Origin: Hetaerina americana
Lineage: Eukaryota; Arthropoda; Insecta; Odonata; Calopterygidae
Assembly: GCA_022747635.1 (NCBI GenBank)
Contig: JAKTNV010000066.1
Coordinates: 2,256,501 to 2,320,500, forward strand
Direction: 5' to 3'
DNA: 64,000 nt
This document shows positions 17,091 to 29,680 of this stretch, in pieces. The notes under the pieces were generated by a model, which had not been told where the DNA came from, did not search any database, and was given only the letters and a program-made list of their open reading frames with translations. Made by a program: the position numbers and the translations under genes. Each line of letters starts with the position of its first letter. Within the stretch, counting starts at the first letter, position 1.

Positions 17091-18539
17091 ATTGAATCAA
17101 ATTTTTTCTATCTTTATTGATTGAGTATTAGTTTCACAGGGCTCCCATACGCCTCAGAATCACCTGATTTTCTTAATTTTTTCGTCATGTTCTCTTTGAT
17201 CTTAATGTTGACACTCTTAAACAGATGGCATCGTAATTTGAGACAGTGAACCGCAGACAAGTGTCTTCGTGCTGTACCATACCACAAAAGTGCGATAAAG
17301 ACTTGCTTCGAATGTCGACGCCAGAGATATTTTGAGATACACGTTATAAATGAGTGAAAGTCTGTGCACTGAAATTTTCATCCCTTACGTCATTTGCTAA
17401 AGTCTAGATTATGTTACCGTCTGTTTCAAAAGTTTAACCCTTAAATGCTAACTGAACCCTTGTATCTAGTACCAAATACGAAGTGATGTTATTAGAAAAT
17501 CGTTGGATTAAGGTTCAAAGAGTAGTTTGGTATGAAATTCACAATAATTACATTTTTTTTAAATGTTTGGTTGCCCACCGGTAACATGATACTTTGTTCA
17601 CTAATTAGAATCTTACTAAAAGGTAAGATGTGTTGAGTGAGATTCTATGTATGATTGCATGTGAAAATGGGGGTTTAGTCAATTGCAAACTCAAGGAAAA
17701 GTTCATAAAGGAACCATTGGGGCCTAGCAATCCTGTGCGATGACTTTATTTTTCTCGCGTCTTCCCTCGGTCTAGCACCTCAATATCAGTCGACGTTTCT
17801 GCTGTCGCCTCTGTCCTCTGCTTCATGACTTCAGAAGTCTGGAGAAGATGAGCGATCCAGTCTACGGAACGTCGGAGGGCTTCGACGTGCTGGGCCGATT
17901 TTTGTTTAACTAAGCTACCTAGGAGTTATAATCACTAGTGTACCTGCTTGTGCAATTAAATGCCCTGATTATATTGGCAAGAGATAGCGAGCTGTTTAAA
18001 CTGTTTAATAAGGGAGATGGGGGGACACGCAAGAGAAAGGAAAACAGTCGGGACTTGTCGGAGAGGGTAGATCCAGAGTATTGGATATTGTATAATGGGG
18101 AAGGGATTGAAACGCACAGGAAGGAGGAATAGAAGATGCGTGGGGGATTGCTAAGAAGGTGTATGTGTGGGCGTAGGAAGAGATGAGGGACCACGGTTCA
18201 GGAGAAAGGAATGACCACGGGGTGGAGGAAGCAATACAGCTCTGCAGGAGACGAAATTAAGAGGAATATAAGTGAGCACTGTTGTTAAACAAGTAAATAT
18301 AGGTCAGTGTGCATGGGAAATGTGCTGATACTAAAAGATATATTTAGTTTCACTCTAATTATTAAACACTGTAAATGAAGGGCAGAATAAATTCGTATAT
18401 TTTTGGGATCTAATGGGAATTCACATTATACTTTGGTGCTAATAATGTCTAACGTCAGATTCAGATCATAAAATAGGGGAATGCGGATGAATAACCGTCA
18501 CTAAACTAATACGTTAGGATATAAATTTGTATATATCTA
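17091..18539 (+). other. Duplicated 3' flank of gene B
   Basis: No gene. It aligns with the flanks of A and C. The shared tRNA-like/cgacgttt relic is at about 17790-17930, here reading cgacgtttctgctgtcg and, on the minus strand, taggtagcttagttaaac. Confidence 0.55.
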
Positions 18540-19200
18540 CATCTAAATCTACACAATACCCCGCGTAGCAGTAGGTCACCAGAATTCTACGTGCATTCAC
18601 ACTTTCCATAAACCCCTGGCACGCTGTGATTTACCGAACACTGCGTTAAATAAGGCGACTAAGCACCAATCTAGCAATATGTTTACATATTATATTAGTA
18701 CTATATATATTTTTGCAATTTCTGAAATGCATTGCATCGGATACCTGAGTCCGATGCAATGGTAACCTCAAGGTATATTACTTCATCCAAGACGCTCATG
18801 CGAACACCTCCGAGTTTGTAAGATGGTAAGAATGGTAGCGGTTTCCATCGTTTGAGAAATGCATGTGGCAAATTTTTTTCGTATTTATTTCGGGCACCGA
18901 TTTTCATTTCAGAAGGTGTTTAAAGTCGGTTTGTAGTGATACAATATCTGCATCATTCGCTATTTTCCTTTAAATAACAGTTTCGTCGGAAAAGAGCCTT
19001 ATTTTGCTTTTTATTTCACTAGTGATATTAATAATGAGTATAAGAAATAATGGAGCTCTTAAGACGCTACCTTGTGGGACGCCGGATGTGGTTTGCACAT
19101 ACTTAGCCATCTCTCTCTATCCTTCGTTTGTGATCAGTAAGGAACTCCCGAATCCGTTTTATTTACAGCGGAACAAATATGGGATCATAAAGGAATAACC
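18540..19200 (-). mobile_element. CR1/L2-type LINE relic
   Basis: The minus strand encodes SGVPQGSVL followed by APLFLILIIN near 19090-19020 (RT motif GVPQGSVLGPLLFLIYIND in intact elements), then a KCEVM..YLGV-like stretch (LGGVRMSVLDEVIYLEVTI) near 18810-18740. It ends at a worn tail with taccccgcgtagcag and atctacatctaaatctac. A homologous, more decayed stretch lies downstream of gene C at 39110-40470, so the insertion is older than that duplication. Confidence 0.65.
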
Positions 19201-19780
19201 AAGGGATATGTCGTAAACAACAAATGAAACTATCGTTAGAGAAAAAAATATCATTTAAAAATGTAAACAGTGGGAATGCACACGGGATAATTAATTAGAA
19301 AAACGAGAAAAAAGTAAGAAATAAAACAGTTTTAACAACGAATTATTTATTCTAAACTCTTTAGCTTTTAAACTCTTCGTCATTGTAAAAAAATACGAAG
19401 AGTTTAAAATTTACTTCAAAAGATAACTTAATTTATTTGGCATTATAAGCGATAAAATTTTGCAAAGAAATAGTAAAATTGAAGCAGTGTATAGGGAGAT
19501 GAAAGCAAAATTCGGGAGTAAGAAAGGAAAAAAACTAGAATACTTTAAAGGGTATTAAGAGATTTACGCCAATGATTAGGATCAATAGAGTTCCGGTATA
19601 TCCCGCACATGTACTTTAAGAATTTCTGAAAACTAGAGGAGGGTGACTTTTTCAGGAAACATTCATGGCATTTATAAGGGTAGGATTTGGGAGGAAGATA
19701 TTTTAGAATCAGATGAGATCTGTCAATACGTCGAAAAGTAAAAGTAATTATGTAAATGTCCGTGCTTAAATGTCTTAATC
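19201..19780. other. Intergenic DNA with no gene
   Basis: A-rich unique-looking sequence, partly alignable with 40260-40470. It contains a small inverted repeat around 19360-19405 (actctttagcttttaaactcttcg / cgaagagtttaaaa). Confidence 0.4.
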
Positions 19781-19789
19781 AATGTTTAC

Positions 19790-19977
19790 ATATATGTATA
19801 TATAATAATAGATGTGTATGTATATATAATATATAATATATATATATACATATATATATAATATGTATAATATATGTATAATATATATAATATATAATAT
19901 ATATATATATACATATATATATAATATGTATAATATATGTATAATATATATAATATATAAATAATATATATACTATG
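19790..19977. repeat. AT-rich tandem repeat
   Basis: A unit of about 64 bases made of TATAATATGTATAATATA-type DNA is present almost twice. Confidence 0.85.
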
Positions 19978-20129
19978 TTAATTTTAGGAGGGGGGTTTGT
20001 CTGGCAGGGTAAGGTGGAGGGGGCTCTAAGCAACAGACCGACACCAACCTCAGTCGCCTGCGGGCTGTCGTTGAGTGAGGACACCGTTTTTTGTGAAGCA
20101 AGTTTTTTGCCCGCGTCGAAAAACAGAAT

Positions 20130-20293
20130 GAATCTGTAAAAGATCCGAGGTTCGAGTCCCGGTCAAGGAAATATTTTTACTCTTGTGATCTGTTCGATTC
20201 CGCCTTCACCACCTCTATTGTGTTCGTCCTTTATGTGTGTTCCTATCCCTTTTCCCCGTATATGTTTATATATAAATGAGTATATATATATAC

Positions 20294-20352
<59 letters not shown>
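20130..20352 (+). mobile_element. tRNA-derived SINE, first family, 5'-truncated
   Basis: It starts within the tRNA-like head (aggttcgagtcccggtcaag, B box), continues with ttccgccttcaccacctc and the 3' segment, and ends in (TA)n at 20283-20352. Confidence 0.75.
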
Positions 20353-20355
<3 letters not shown>

Positions 20356-20540
20356 CTAGGGTCGCGGTAGTGCGTTGGGTAGAGCGTTGTAACCGAACCC
20401 GGGACCGGAGGGTCCCGGGTTCGATTCCCGGGCAAGACACTCTGGGCATCTGCAGCTCCAACCAAGTTACGTGATTTTTCGGGTACCAGGTCTTCCTGGG
20501 AAACCCCTGGCTGGCCCCCCTAAACATAGGCCATTATAAA
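20356..20540 (+). mobile_element. tRNA-derived SINE, third family
   Basis: The head has gtcgcggtagtgcgttgggtag and gggttcgattcccgggcaag (B box), followed by a conserved body (acgtgatttttcgggtacc, ggaaacccctggctgg). A reverse copy is at 53878-54035. Confidence 0.75.
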
Positions 20541-20935
20541 CATGGTTCCAATCATAAAACCCCCTTCAACCAGTGCTACAATGTTTCCGTCCTAGCGTCC
20601 CTTCTCACATCCAATAAACCTATAGAATTAAAAACTATTGAAATGGCATTCATTTGGCTCTGTATGGCCTATCAGCATCCGGGCCTCAATGTCATCCACT
20701 GATGAGAATGGTCCGAATTGTCACTTTGTGGAAGCGATGCATATCGGAGAAGTGAATACTTTATTTTTCCGCATGAGTTTTGGTGTGCGTGGCCTTTGTT
20801 TCGACTTGCAAGGTCTAGATCGCGACTTTGTAAGTTGAAACCTGGGTATCGGATGTTGCAACAGTTGCGGTGAGCAGATTGATTTCTTTTTCGATGAAGA
20901 CGGATCTTCGAAATGGAACGCTCTTCGGCGACGTA
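20541..20935. repeat. Unclassified interspersed repeat, about 390 bp
   Basis: The whole stretch is matched in reverse complement at 52480-52860 (for example, caaatgaatgccatttcaat there and attgaaatggcattcatttg here). There is no coding signal that survives in both copies. Confidence 0.75.
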
Positions 20936-20937
20936 CA

Positions 20938-21129
20938 AATATATAAAAACACAGATGGAGAATTTTAGAATATAGAGACACAAGGAAAGCACACTCGCAA
21001 TATGTTATTTGACGTTTCGAAAGCTCGGCTGTCGTGTTCAGAAGACGACAGCCGAGCTTTCGAAACGTCAAATAACATATTGCGAGTGTACTTTCTTTGT
21101 GTCTCTATATTCTACAAATCTACATCTGT

Positions 21130-21140
<11 letters not shown>
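20938..21140. repeat. Inverted repeat (palindrome) 4 with hammerhead-like core
   Basis: Arms of about 95 bases. The sequence is a diverged relative of the palindrome at 7567-7785, with the core in the centre (agaagacgacagccgag ... ctttcgaaacgtc). It is followed by (TA)n at 21138-21190. Confidence 0.85.
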
Positions 21141-21171
<31 letters not shown>

Positions 21172-21294
21172 TTAAATATATATATATATTTAATTTTTTC
21201 GATATGGATCGATCTTCGGCGACGCACAGCTATATAAAAACATGGGTGTAGATTTTTAAAACATAGAAGCACAAAGAAAGGACACTCACAGATG

Positions 21295-21875
21295 TAGTTT
21301 TGACGTTCCTACGGCACGGCCGTAGTCATCAGAATGGCATTCTCGTGGAAGAGCGGAGAGGACATGTGCGGGGAAAGGGGTTAGGTAAGGAGAGGTAAGG
21401 GACCAATAGGAAATTAACAAGGGGTGGGAGGGGATATGTAGGCAGTCATATGATGCATTCAGTGGGATTGGTTCAAACTGGGCGGTTTAAATGACTGGAC
21501 CACCCAAATATGCGACATCTCGCGGGTTCTCACGTCTATTATACTAGCGGATTTGGGAAGGATTTCAATCACCGAAACGAAGAAGTATAGTCATCAAAAA
21601 TTGGTTGTGGGAAACAGAGCGAGTAGGAATGGGATAATTAAGGAATGTGGGAGATTTGGTGGAATATCGTTGGTTATTAATCAGGAGGGAAAGGGTGGTC
21701 GTGCATTCGCCCACGTAGAAGGCAGGGCAGAAGTTACAGGAGAGGCGATATATAATGTTTTTTAGGTGAAGGTGGTGTCGGGTTGGGAGATGGTAATAAG
21801 AGAGGAGGGGGTTTTTAGAAGATGGCAATATTTGTAGCGTGGGCGATTGCATAGGGCGGACCTTAGGTCCCACAG
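21295..21875 (-). mobile_element. Penelope-like element, GIY-YIG endonuclease part
   Basis: Minus-strand frame 21565-21873 encodes KNIIYRLSCNFCPAFYVGEC followed by TTTLSLLINNQ. This is the zinc-linked GIY-YIG endonuclease start of Penelope elements (YxLxCxxCxxxYVGxT). The 3' side carries a hammerhead-like motif near 21302-21335. It is head to head with the RT piece of a Penelope element at 21876. Confidence 0.8.
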
Positions 21876-22440
21876 ACGCGAAACTTTATCCTACTTTATT
21901 TTCTCTCTCAACTCCTCCTCCTCAGTATCGCTCACTTCTTCTATATCCGACTTGAATATCACTTTCCTAGATATTGACATTCACCTCCAAAACAATACGT
22001 TTCACACTTCAGTCCACATTAAAACAACTAATAAGCAACAATATCTTCATTTCGACAGCTGCCATCCACCTCACAGAAAGCGCTCCATCCCATTCTCACT
22101 CTCTATCCGTGGCTTCCGTCTCTGCAACAACACCCCCTCCCAACAGAAATACTTGGACCAGCTGCATGAATCTCTTAGAGAATGTGGGTACCCTGAAAAA
22201 CTGCTAAACAGTAAAATCCTCAAACCGTCAACCCAATACACTCCCATCCCCAAACCAAACCGCCCAAAATTCCCTAATCTTATCACCACTTTCTTCCCCG
22301 GAACACACAAAATTAAACATTTAATACGTGACCTCTTCCCAATTACCAATAACCCTCAGTCCACATCCATTTTATTTCCATATATTTCCTTCGTTTCTTT
22401 TAAACGCCCGTCGATCTTGCGAGACATTCCTTTCGACGAA
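21876..22440 (+). mobile_element. Penelope-like element, RT thumb/linker part
   Basis: The plus-strand 198-codon frame reads SDLNITFLDIDIHLQNNTFH, then KQQYLHFDSCHPPHRKRSIP and a region ending VSFKRPSILRDI. These are Penelope C-terminal RT and linker blocks. In an intact element the GIY-YIG domain would follow on the same strand; here it lies upstream and inverted. Confidence 0.8.
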
Positions 22441-22484
22441 TAGAGCGAATAATTTAATTTCCTCGCAAGTTTTGCTTTTTCATT

Positions 22485-23200
22485 CCATCAAAAGGTGAGC
22501 TCATTGCAAAAGTGGTCCCGGGCATTATTGATAACCACAAAAATCAAAAATGGTTAAGAGAGCGATAAATTTTGGCGGTTATGGACGAATATGTGGATGA
22601 CTTAAACTTCGTAATTCAGAATCAAATACTTGTTACTCTGCAATCAATCAAATATATTACCTTAGAAACAGACAAATTCACAAACTTTCCATCTGAATTT
22701 TTAAATTCCTTGCGTGTGCCTGGCTTTCTAACGCGCTGTTAACAGCTGAAGGTGGGCCCGTTGGTCATGATGCTCGGGAAACTAAACGTACGAAAACTAT
22801 GAAATGGCACGCTTATGGTGATAAAATATACAATTGAACGTGTTTAGAGAAAAAAATTTGATGGTCAATGTGATTTACACCACTATACTCAAGGGAAAAT
22901 TCAAAGATGAGGAAGTTCTCATCCTGAGGATTCCTATGATTCCAAACGATACGCCCTTTGAGTTTCCACGAATTCAATTTCCAATTAGCGTTAAATTCGC
23001 GATGACGATTAACAAATCACAAGGCCAATCGCTTATTGTTTGTTGTCTGAATCTAGAAAATCAATGTTTTTCTCATTGTTAATTATACGTGGCTTTCGGA
23101 CGTGTTGGTATATCATCCTCTTAATATGTTCTATCGCATGATAACAAAGCAAAAAATGTAGTATATCACAAGGTGCTTTACTCAAGAGAATAAACCCAAA
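22485..23200 (+). mobile_element. Helitron helicase fragment (PIF1-like C-terminus)
   Basis: Translation with frame breaks reads NFPSEFLNSLRVPGF, NLMVNVIYTTILKGKFKDEE, LRIPMIPNDTPFEFPRIQFP, FAMTINKSQGQSL and NLENQCFSHC. These are the last helicase motifs of Helitron Rep/Hel proteins, including the INKSQGQ motif. Stops and missing N-terminal motifs show it is a relic. No Helitron 3' hairpin/CTRR end was identified. Confidence 0.85.
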
Positions 23201-23403
23201 CGTATGTGTACATCGAATAAAGAAAATTTCTGCCTGGGCAATCAATATAATATTATATTTATATTAAATTTGTCCCTTTTATTATTATTATTATTATTAC
23301 AATGAGTCAAATATGATTCAAATCGGTAGAGGAGTTCTTGATTCATTTATGGAGTGATTAAAATATATGTCCATCGATTGCTAGGCGGTACAATACGGTT
23401 TAT

Positions 23404-24040
23404 TGACGGTAGGCGGTTAGCGGCTACATCCTGTGAGGACTACTGGACAATAAGGTTGATATCGCCCGAAGATAAAGTTGTTCTCAGGATCATAAAATTC
23501 AGTGCGAAAGGTATGGGATGAGAATCAATATTAATAAAACAAAGGCTATGCGATTTTCTATAAAGAAAGGCTAAGCTAAACATTAAAATAGAAGGGCAAA
23601 AACTAGAGAAAGTAGAACAGTTAACGTGTCTCGGAAGTCTTTTGGACCGACACGGTCAATGTAGTAGGGACGTAAGGAGAAGAATGGCGCTAGGCCAAGA
23701 GGCTTTCACAAGGAGGAGAGAGTTGATCAGAGGGACTTTGAGTAAGGATGTTAAGAAAAGACTCGTAAAAACGTTGCTATGGAGCGTAGCAGAAGGATAG
23801 ACGTAGACTGGAGGCTTTTCAAATGTGTGTGTGGAGAAGAATGGAGAAGGTTAAATGGACCGAGAAGAAAACAAATGAAGAAGTACTTGGTATAGTGGGC
23901 GAAGACAACGGTTTGTTGGGAATTATATGGACGCGGGAAAAATGTATGAAGGGGTAATTGACTGGCAGTGAAATGTTGAAGCCTGTAAAAGAGACTGGGA
24001 GAAAGGGAGAATGTTTGGCGAAGGAGGAAAAGGAAGGACC

Positions 24041-24041
<1 letters not shown>
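23404..24041 (+). mobile_element. RTE-type LINE fragment with internal deletion
   Basis: It begins with the fingers region (SCEDYWTIRLISP-like; stops present), then jumps at about 23498 from RIIK to IQCERYGMRININKTKAMRF. The RT catalytic core is missing. It continues through the C-terminal DVRRRMALGQEAFTRRREL block and runs into (TA)n at 24042. Confidence 0.8.
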
Positions 24042-24316
<275 letters not shown>

Positions 24317-24429
24317 ACCTGATCAAATACATTGCGGATTTCAACGAATATTTATCTGTGTTTTTTTGCCACTGACTATTGGTTGCATATTTTGTAAATA
24401 CTGCATGAGACTCTGATTTTTTGGGTAAA

Positions 24430-24960
24430 TTATAAAGTAACCGAAGGGAATATTTTTTTTTAAATATTCACATTAGAAGACTTCACCCAACTTATTCCCA
24501 TACGGTTTCCAATGTCCAATTAACGGCCTTGATGATCGATACACATGTCGACTCACTCAAAAACGTTTTCGAAAATTCTTTTCTTAGCCCACTAAACTGT
24601 CCCTTTGAAGCGATGAAGAGGTCTTGGGACGAGTTGGTGAGTTTTTCGGTAACGCTATAAAGGACGTTTCGCCTGCAATTCGCCTACAAATGTCTCCAGT
24701 AAATGGCGACTGATCAAAGGACGCTCACCCTGCCACGATATTTACAGGTAAGCTCACAATTTGAGATCTCAAAGCCGGTTTTCTATGTAGTTCAGTCCCT
24801 GTAGCACACAAAATTGTAATCCGTTTTAAAATTCTGGTAGCATTATGAACGCTCCTATGACGACTTAAAACAAACCTCCTACGAAAAGGCCTCTGCGTCG
24901 CGACCACATTATCATTGTTTTTAAACAACGTTTTTACGACAAAACCTCAATACTCACCAC
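24430..24960 (-). mobile_element. Relic of a transposon with a DUF4817-type HTH, gene C upstream copy
   Basis: The minus strand encodes a 67-residue frame, NNDNVVATQRPFRRRFVLSR .. ILKRITILCATGTELHRKPA .. SLPVN, then a second block, ASFDQSPFTGDICRRI. This order (VxATQRxFRxxF, TGTxxxRK, RTPENI, RxSxxxSP) is that of the DUF4817 domain at the N-terminus of many arthropod mariner/Tc-like elements. No intact catalytic part is present. Homologous to 6690-7255. Confidence 0.6.
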
Positions 24961-25090
24961 ACCACTGCATGGCAACTATGAAATTGCGTTGTTTTTCCCG
25001 GCGAACCCGTTTAGCCTCTTTCCACTTCCTCTCTCGCGAGGTCTTCTTTTGATTCATAAATAATAAGAAGTCTGACTCATCCTGAAAATT

Positions 25091-25092
<2 letters not shown>

Positions 25093-25133
<41 letters not shown>

Positions 25134-26103
25134 TCATATATACAGAAACAGATATAAGGAAAAGGGATAGGAACACATATAAAGGACGAACACAATAAAG
25201 GTGGGGAAGGTGGAATCGAACGGATCACATCACCACCTTCCCCACCATTATTGTGTTCGTCCTTTATACGAGGGTCATCCGGAAAGTAGTACCCGTTCGT
25301 GAAATAAAGACACAAAAGTAAATATTAACAAACATAAAAAATTTTATTTGAAAGAGGATACTTTAAACTACTTCTCAACATAATCTCCAAGCAAATTAAG
25401 GCATTTGTCATAACGTGTGACAAGTTTCTGTATTCCTGCTGCATAGTCCTTCGCCGCCAGCTCATTGAGATACGCGAGGGACCCATCTTGCACAAATTTT
25501 TGCATAATGCAGATGGTGTTTAACAATTTCATGAACAATTGTTCGAGAAACATTGGGAAAATGCTCACAGATGTCATCAATTGTGACGCGCCGATCGTTC
25601 CTCACGAATTCGTCAACTGAGCTCACCAGTTGGTCTGTAATGACAGACGGTCTCCCCGAACGCTCATCGTCGTGTGTGTTCCCCCTCCCCATGTTGAAGT
25701 TGCGACACCACCGCCGAACAGACGACTCGTCCATTACATTGTCTCCATACACCTCCTTTAATTGGCGATGAATATCACATGGGCGAACGTTTCTTGCATT
25801 GAGGAATTTAATCACTGCCCTCACTTCACAACTGGCGGCGTTCTCAATTTTTTTAAACATTGTAAACAATCACAGAAACAACACAGGCAATGCTAGCGTC
25901 ACGCAACTTGGCTCAGAGAAGGCAGACAAGCCACTGAAGCTATCTGACCTCGTCCAGCGGCTACTCGCGTCGTCAGCACTTCATGCGGCACGAACGGGTA
26001 CTACCTTCCGGATGACACTCGTATGTGTTCCTATCCCTTTTCCTTATATCTGTTTCTGTATACATGAGTATTTATTCGCCGTTTCGCGGGATTTCGTGTT
26101 TGA

Positions 26104-26170
<67 letters not shown>
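25093..26170. mobile_element. Inverted pair of SINE 3' segments, interrupted by a mariner
   Basis: (TA)n at 25093-25135 leads into the minus-strand SINE 3' segment (25136-25220), then the plus-strand segment up to gtccttta (25266). The segment resumes after the 753-bp mariner with tatgtgttcctatccc (26022) and ends in (TA)n at 26106-26170. Taking out the mariner restores the uninterrupted SINE sequence with one TA. Confidence 0.8.
25269..26021 (-). mobile_element. 753-bp internally deleted mariner, copy 2
   Basis: Same length and ends as the copy at 10047, and only a handful of base differences (for example a threonine instead of a serine codon in PSVI[S/T]DQ). TA flanks both sides inside a SINE, so this insertion is directly datable relative to the SINE. 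The catalytic core is absent. Confidence 0.92.
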
Positions 26171-26171
<1 letters not shown>

Positions 26172-26172
<1 letters not shown>

Positions 26173-29100
26173 CATTAGCTAATGTACTGGTTAAGGTAGG
26201 TTTTTAGGTTAAAGCTAGTAAATAAATATTTTGTTCTCCTAACAGAACACATAATCCAGAATCCTACTCTACATCAGGTCCCTCTTCATCTCTGAGTACT
26301 TTCTTCCTCCCTTCATCCCGTCCAACATCCCTATCCTAGTCCTTCCCTTTCCTCGTTTGCCCAACATTCTCCCCTCTATCACAGTCTTTAACATCCCATT
26401 TCTAACTGCCTTCAATACTCCCTTCATCCATTTTTCCTGTATCCATAGGTTTTAACCCAACAAACCCCTGTCCTCGCCCACCATACCAAGTACTTCCTCA
26501 TTTGGTTGCTTCTCTGTCCATTTCACCTTCCACACCCGCATTTCAAAAGCTTCCAGTCTTCGTCTATCCTCCTGCTTCAATGACCATATTTCTGCACCGT
26601 ATCAAAGTCTATTTTACGAGTCTTTACTTAATATCCTCACTGAACGTCCCTGTCATCAACCCTCTTCTCCTTGTGAAAGCCTATTTGCCTAGCGCATTTC
26701 TTCTCCTTACGTCCCTACTACTTTGACCGTGTTGGTCCAAAACACTACCGAGATAAGTAAACTGTTCAACCTGCTGTAGTTTAATTGCCCTCCTATTTTA
26801 ATGTTTAGCTTAGCCTTTTTCTTTATAGAAAATCGCATAACCTTTGTTTTATTAATATTGATACTCATCCCATACCTGTCGCACTGAATTTCCAATTCCC
26901 TCAGCAATGCTTGCAACCCCTTCGCTGACTGACATACTAAACCTTGGTCACCAGCGAGCCTAACTGATTTTACGAATTCCCCGCCCACTTTCATTCCTAC
27001 CTCGAGTTCTTCCTATGCCTCCTTAATCATTGCCTCCACATACAGGTTGAGCAGCAACGATTATAATGGGCAACCGTCCCTTACACCTCTTCCCAACGCT
27101 GTCCATCCGGACTACCCGTTCCCAACTCGCAACTGAGCAGTCTGAGTCATGTACAAGTTGCGGATTAGCCTCCCTTCCCTCCAATCTATTTCTATTATCT
27201 TCAATATACTCATTGGTTTTTCCCAATTCACTCTATCAAAGGCTTTCTCGAAATCTACGAAACAAGCATATTCCTGTTTGTATTCTATATTCCTCTCGAT
27301 TAAGAATCTCTTTACTGCAAAGGCGTCACGCGTACCTCTCCCTTTCCTAAACCCAACCTGTTCTTCCCCCAAGTAAACATTTGCCCTACTCTCTATCCTT
27401 TTGTTTATGATCCTGAGAAAAACATTAGCTGCTAGGGATATCAAACTTATATTCCTAGTCTTCACTTGATGTAGCCTTTACCTTTTTCGGAATTGGAACT
27501 AAAACTGATCTCACGAAGTATTCCGGTCGGATTCCCTCCTCATAGGTACTATGAGTAAGCCCATATAACCTCTTCCTCCCGCATTTTCCTATACATTTCA
27601 GTAGTTCCGCAGGAATGCTATCCAACCCCACGGCCTTATTTAGTTTCTCCCTTATTGAGCTTCCTATCTCATCGTCGAGTATGCCTGGACCTAAGCTGTC
27701 TTCCTCTACGTCATGCACTTTCTCAATGTCTAACTTTGTTGGTCTAAGTTCTTTGCTATACAGTTCTTCTATACACCCCTTCCATCTCCCTTGGATCTTT
27801 CCTGTGTCAACTATTACCTTACCCGCCTTATCTCTAACTGCTATCGTTGATCTCCCTTTCTTACTTCCCGATAAAGATTTAACTTTGCTGTACAGCGCAC
27901 CGATTTCACCCTTCTTCTGCAGACTTTCCATATCCTCGCACTGCGTCCTCCACCATGCTTATTTTGCTTTATTTGTTGCCCGATTCAATTTTTTGTTGAA
28001 TTCATTGTACTTCATTTTGCCTAACTCTGTATTTACATTCTTCTATTTTCGCCGGTAACCCATCTTTGTCATCATATCATCCCTGATCCATGGTTTCCTA
28101 GTCCTTTTTGCGTTAACCTTTCCAATAGTGTCTTTTGCGGCTTTAGACAACCCTTTTTTGATCATTTCCCATTTTTCTTCGATAGTAATAAGCCCTTTAC
28201 CATCCTCCATGATTTCCTCTACCGCCTGTTTTTATTCCTTCCTTATCAAACCATTTAATGCTTCTAAATTCCATTTTCTAACTTGCCGCCCCTGCCTTCC
28301 CTTTTTGAAACACGCTAAATTTCATAACCACTAAATTGTGGTCAAAGTCCGCATCCGCTCCCGGGAACCTGTGCGAATTTGTCACACTGTTCCTAAAACT
28401 TTGCCTAACCATGATATAATCTAGCTGATACCTTTCTGAGTCAGCTGGCATTTTCCATGCATACCTGCGTCTTTTGTGGTGTCTAAACCAAGTGTTGGTG
28501 ATGACTAACCCCTGTCTCTTGCAGAACTGAACTGCCTTATCCCCGCGGTCATTCCTTGTGCCCAAACCGTAGTCCCCTACCCTATCATCGTCTCTTCCTT
28601 CGCGTACTTTCGCATTCCAATCCCCCATTATGATCAAATATTTCCCTGCGGGAACACACTCGAATATATCGTCTAACTAATGGTATATCCTATCGATTTC
28701 TTCTTCCATATCGTTGCTCAGTGATATATATCCCTGAATAATAACCAAGTTCGTCGGTTCTGCTTTTATCTCTATTAGTAATAATCTATCCGTTACCGGC
28801 TCTATGTTGACTACGCTTCTTCCTACCTCTTTATTTAATACTATGGCCACCCCTCGTTGTCTCTCGTCCCCGCCGCTGTATATTAATCTATAATTATCAC
28901 TCCAGTAATTCCCGCTATCCTTATATCTCACCTCGCATAGACCTAAAATATCTATTTTTACCCTTTCCATCTCTCGTTTAATATTCTCCAGTTTTCCTGA
29001 GCTCATCATTGTCCTAAGATTCCACGTTCCTATTCTTACTAGGGTGGTCTTTTATTCTGCGTCTTCTGTCCTGCTGCTGCCGGTTTTCCATCGCAATGGT

Positions 29101-29195
29101 TTTGTGGGATGACGACCGTGGAAGCCTTGCCTCCCCCGCTGCCGGGCACGACACACGGCCGTTTGGGCCGAACCCCGTAGTTGCCAGGACTCCAA
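26172..29195 (-). mobile_element. RTE-type LINE, nearly full length, inactivated
   Basis: On the minus strand, from 29195 down: a 5' leader, endonuclease N-terminus (GTWNLRTMMSSGKLENIKRE..DILGLCEVR), endonuclease middle (GDWNAKVREG .. DYGLGTRNDRG), SERYQLDYIMV and DADFDHNLVVMK. Then comes the linker, RT (KRIESRANVYLGEEQVGFRK; YACFVDFEKAFDRVNWEK), a degraded FADD box (RLAGDQGL), NINKTKVMRFS, the C-terminal [10 protein letters not shown] region and a 3' UTR leading to (TA)n at 26106-26170. Stops and frameshifts occur in the linker (about 28000-28280) and palm. This is the best copy for reconstructing domain order of the family. Confidence 0.9.
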
Positions 29196-29204
29196 ATCTG
29201 TGGA

Positions 29205-29630
29205 GAACGCGGAGTCCAGATGGGCAGTGTTAGGAAGGGGTGTAAGGCAGGGTTCCCATTATCACCGTTGCTGTTCAACCTGTATACAGAGGAAATGATT
29301 AAAGAGGCATGGGAAGGACCGGAGGTAGGAATGAAAGTGGGCGGGGAATACGTAAAATCAGTTAGGTTTTCTGATGACCAAGCTTTAGTTTGTCAGTCAG
29401 CCAAGGGGGTGCAAGCATAGCTTAGTGAATTGGGAACTCAGGGCAACAGGTATGGGATGAGAATCAATGTTAATCAAACAAAGATTATGCGATTTTCTAG
29501 AAATAAAAAGGCTAAGCTTAACATTAAAATAGGAGGCCAAAAACTACAGCAATTAGAACAGTTTACGTATCTCCGTAGTGTTTTGGACCAACACGGTCAA
29601 GGTAGTAGGGACGTAAGGAGAAGACTATAA
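29205..29630 (+). mobile_element. RTE-type LINE fragment (palm to thumb)
   Basis: Plus-strand frames read CKAGFPLSPLLFNLYTEEMI, SVRFSDDQALVCQSAKGVQA (FSDD for FADD) and RYGMRINVNQTKIMRF. It lies head to head with the LINE on the minus strand that ends at 29195. Confidence 0.8.
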
Positions 29631-29645
29631 TATAGTATGGGTATG

Positions 29646-29659
<14 letters not shown>

Positions 29660-29680
<21 letters not shown>

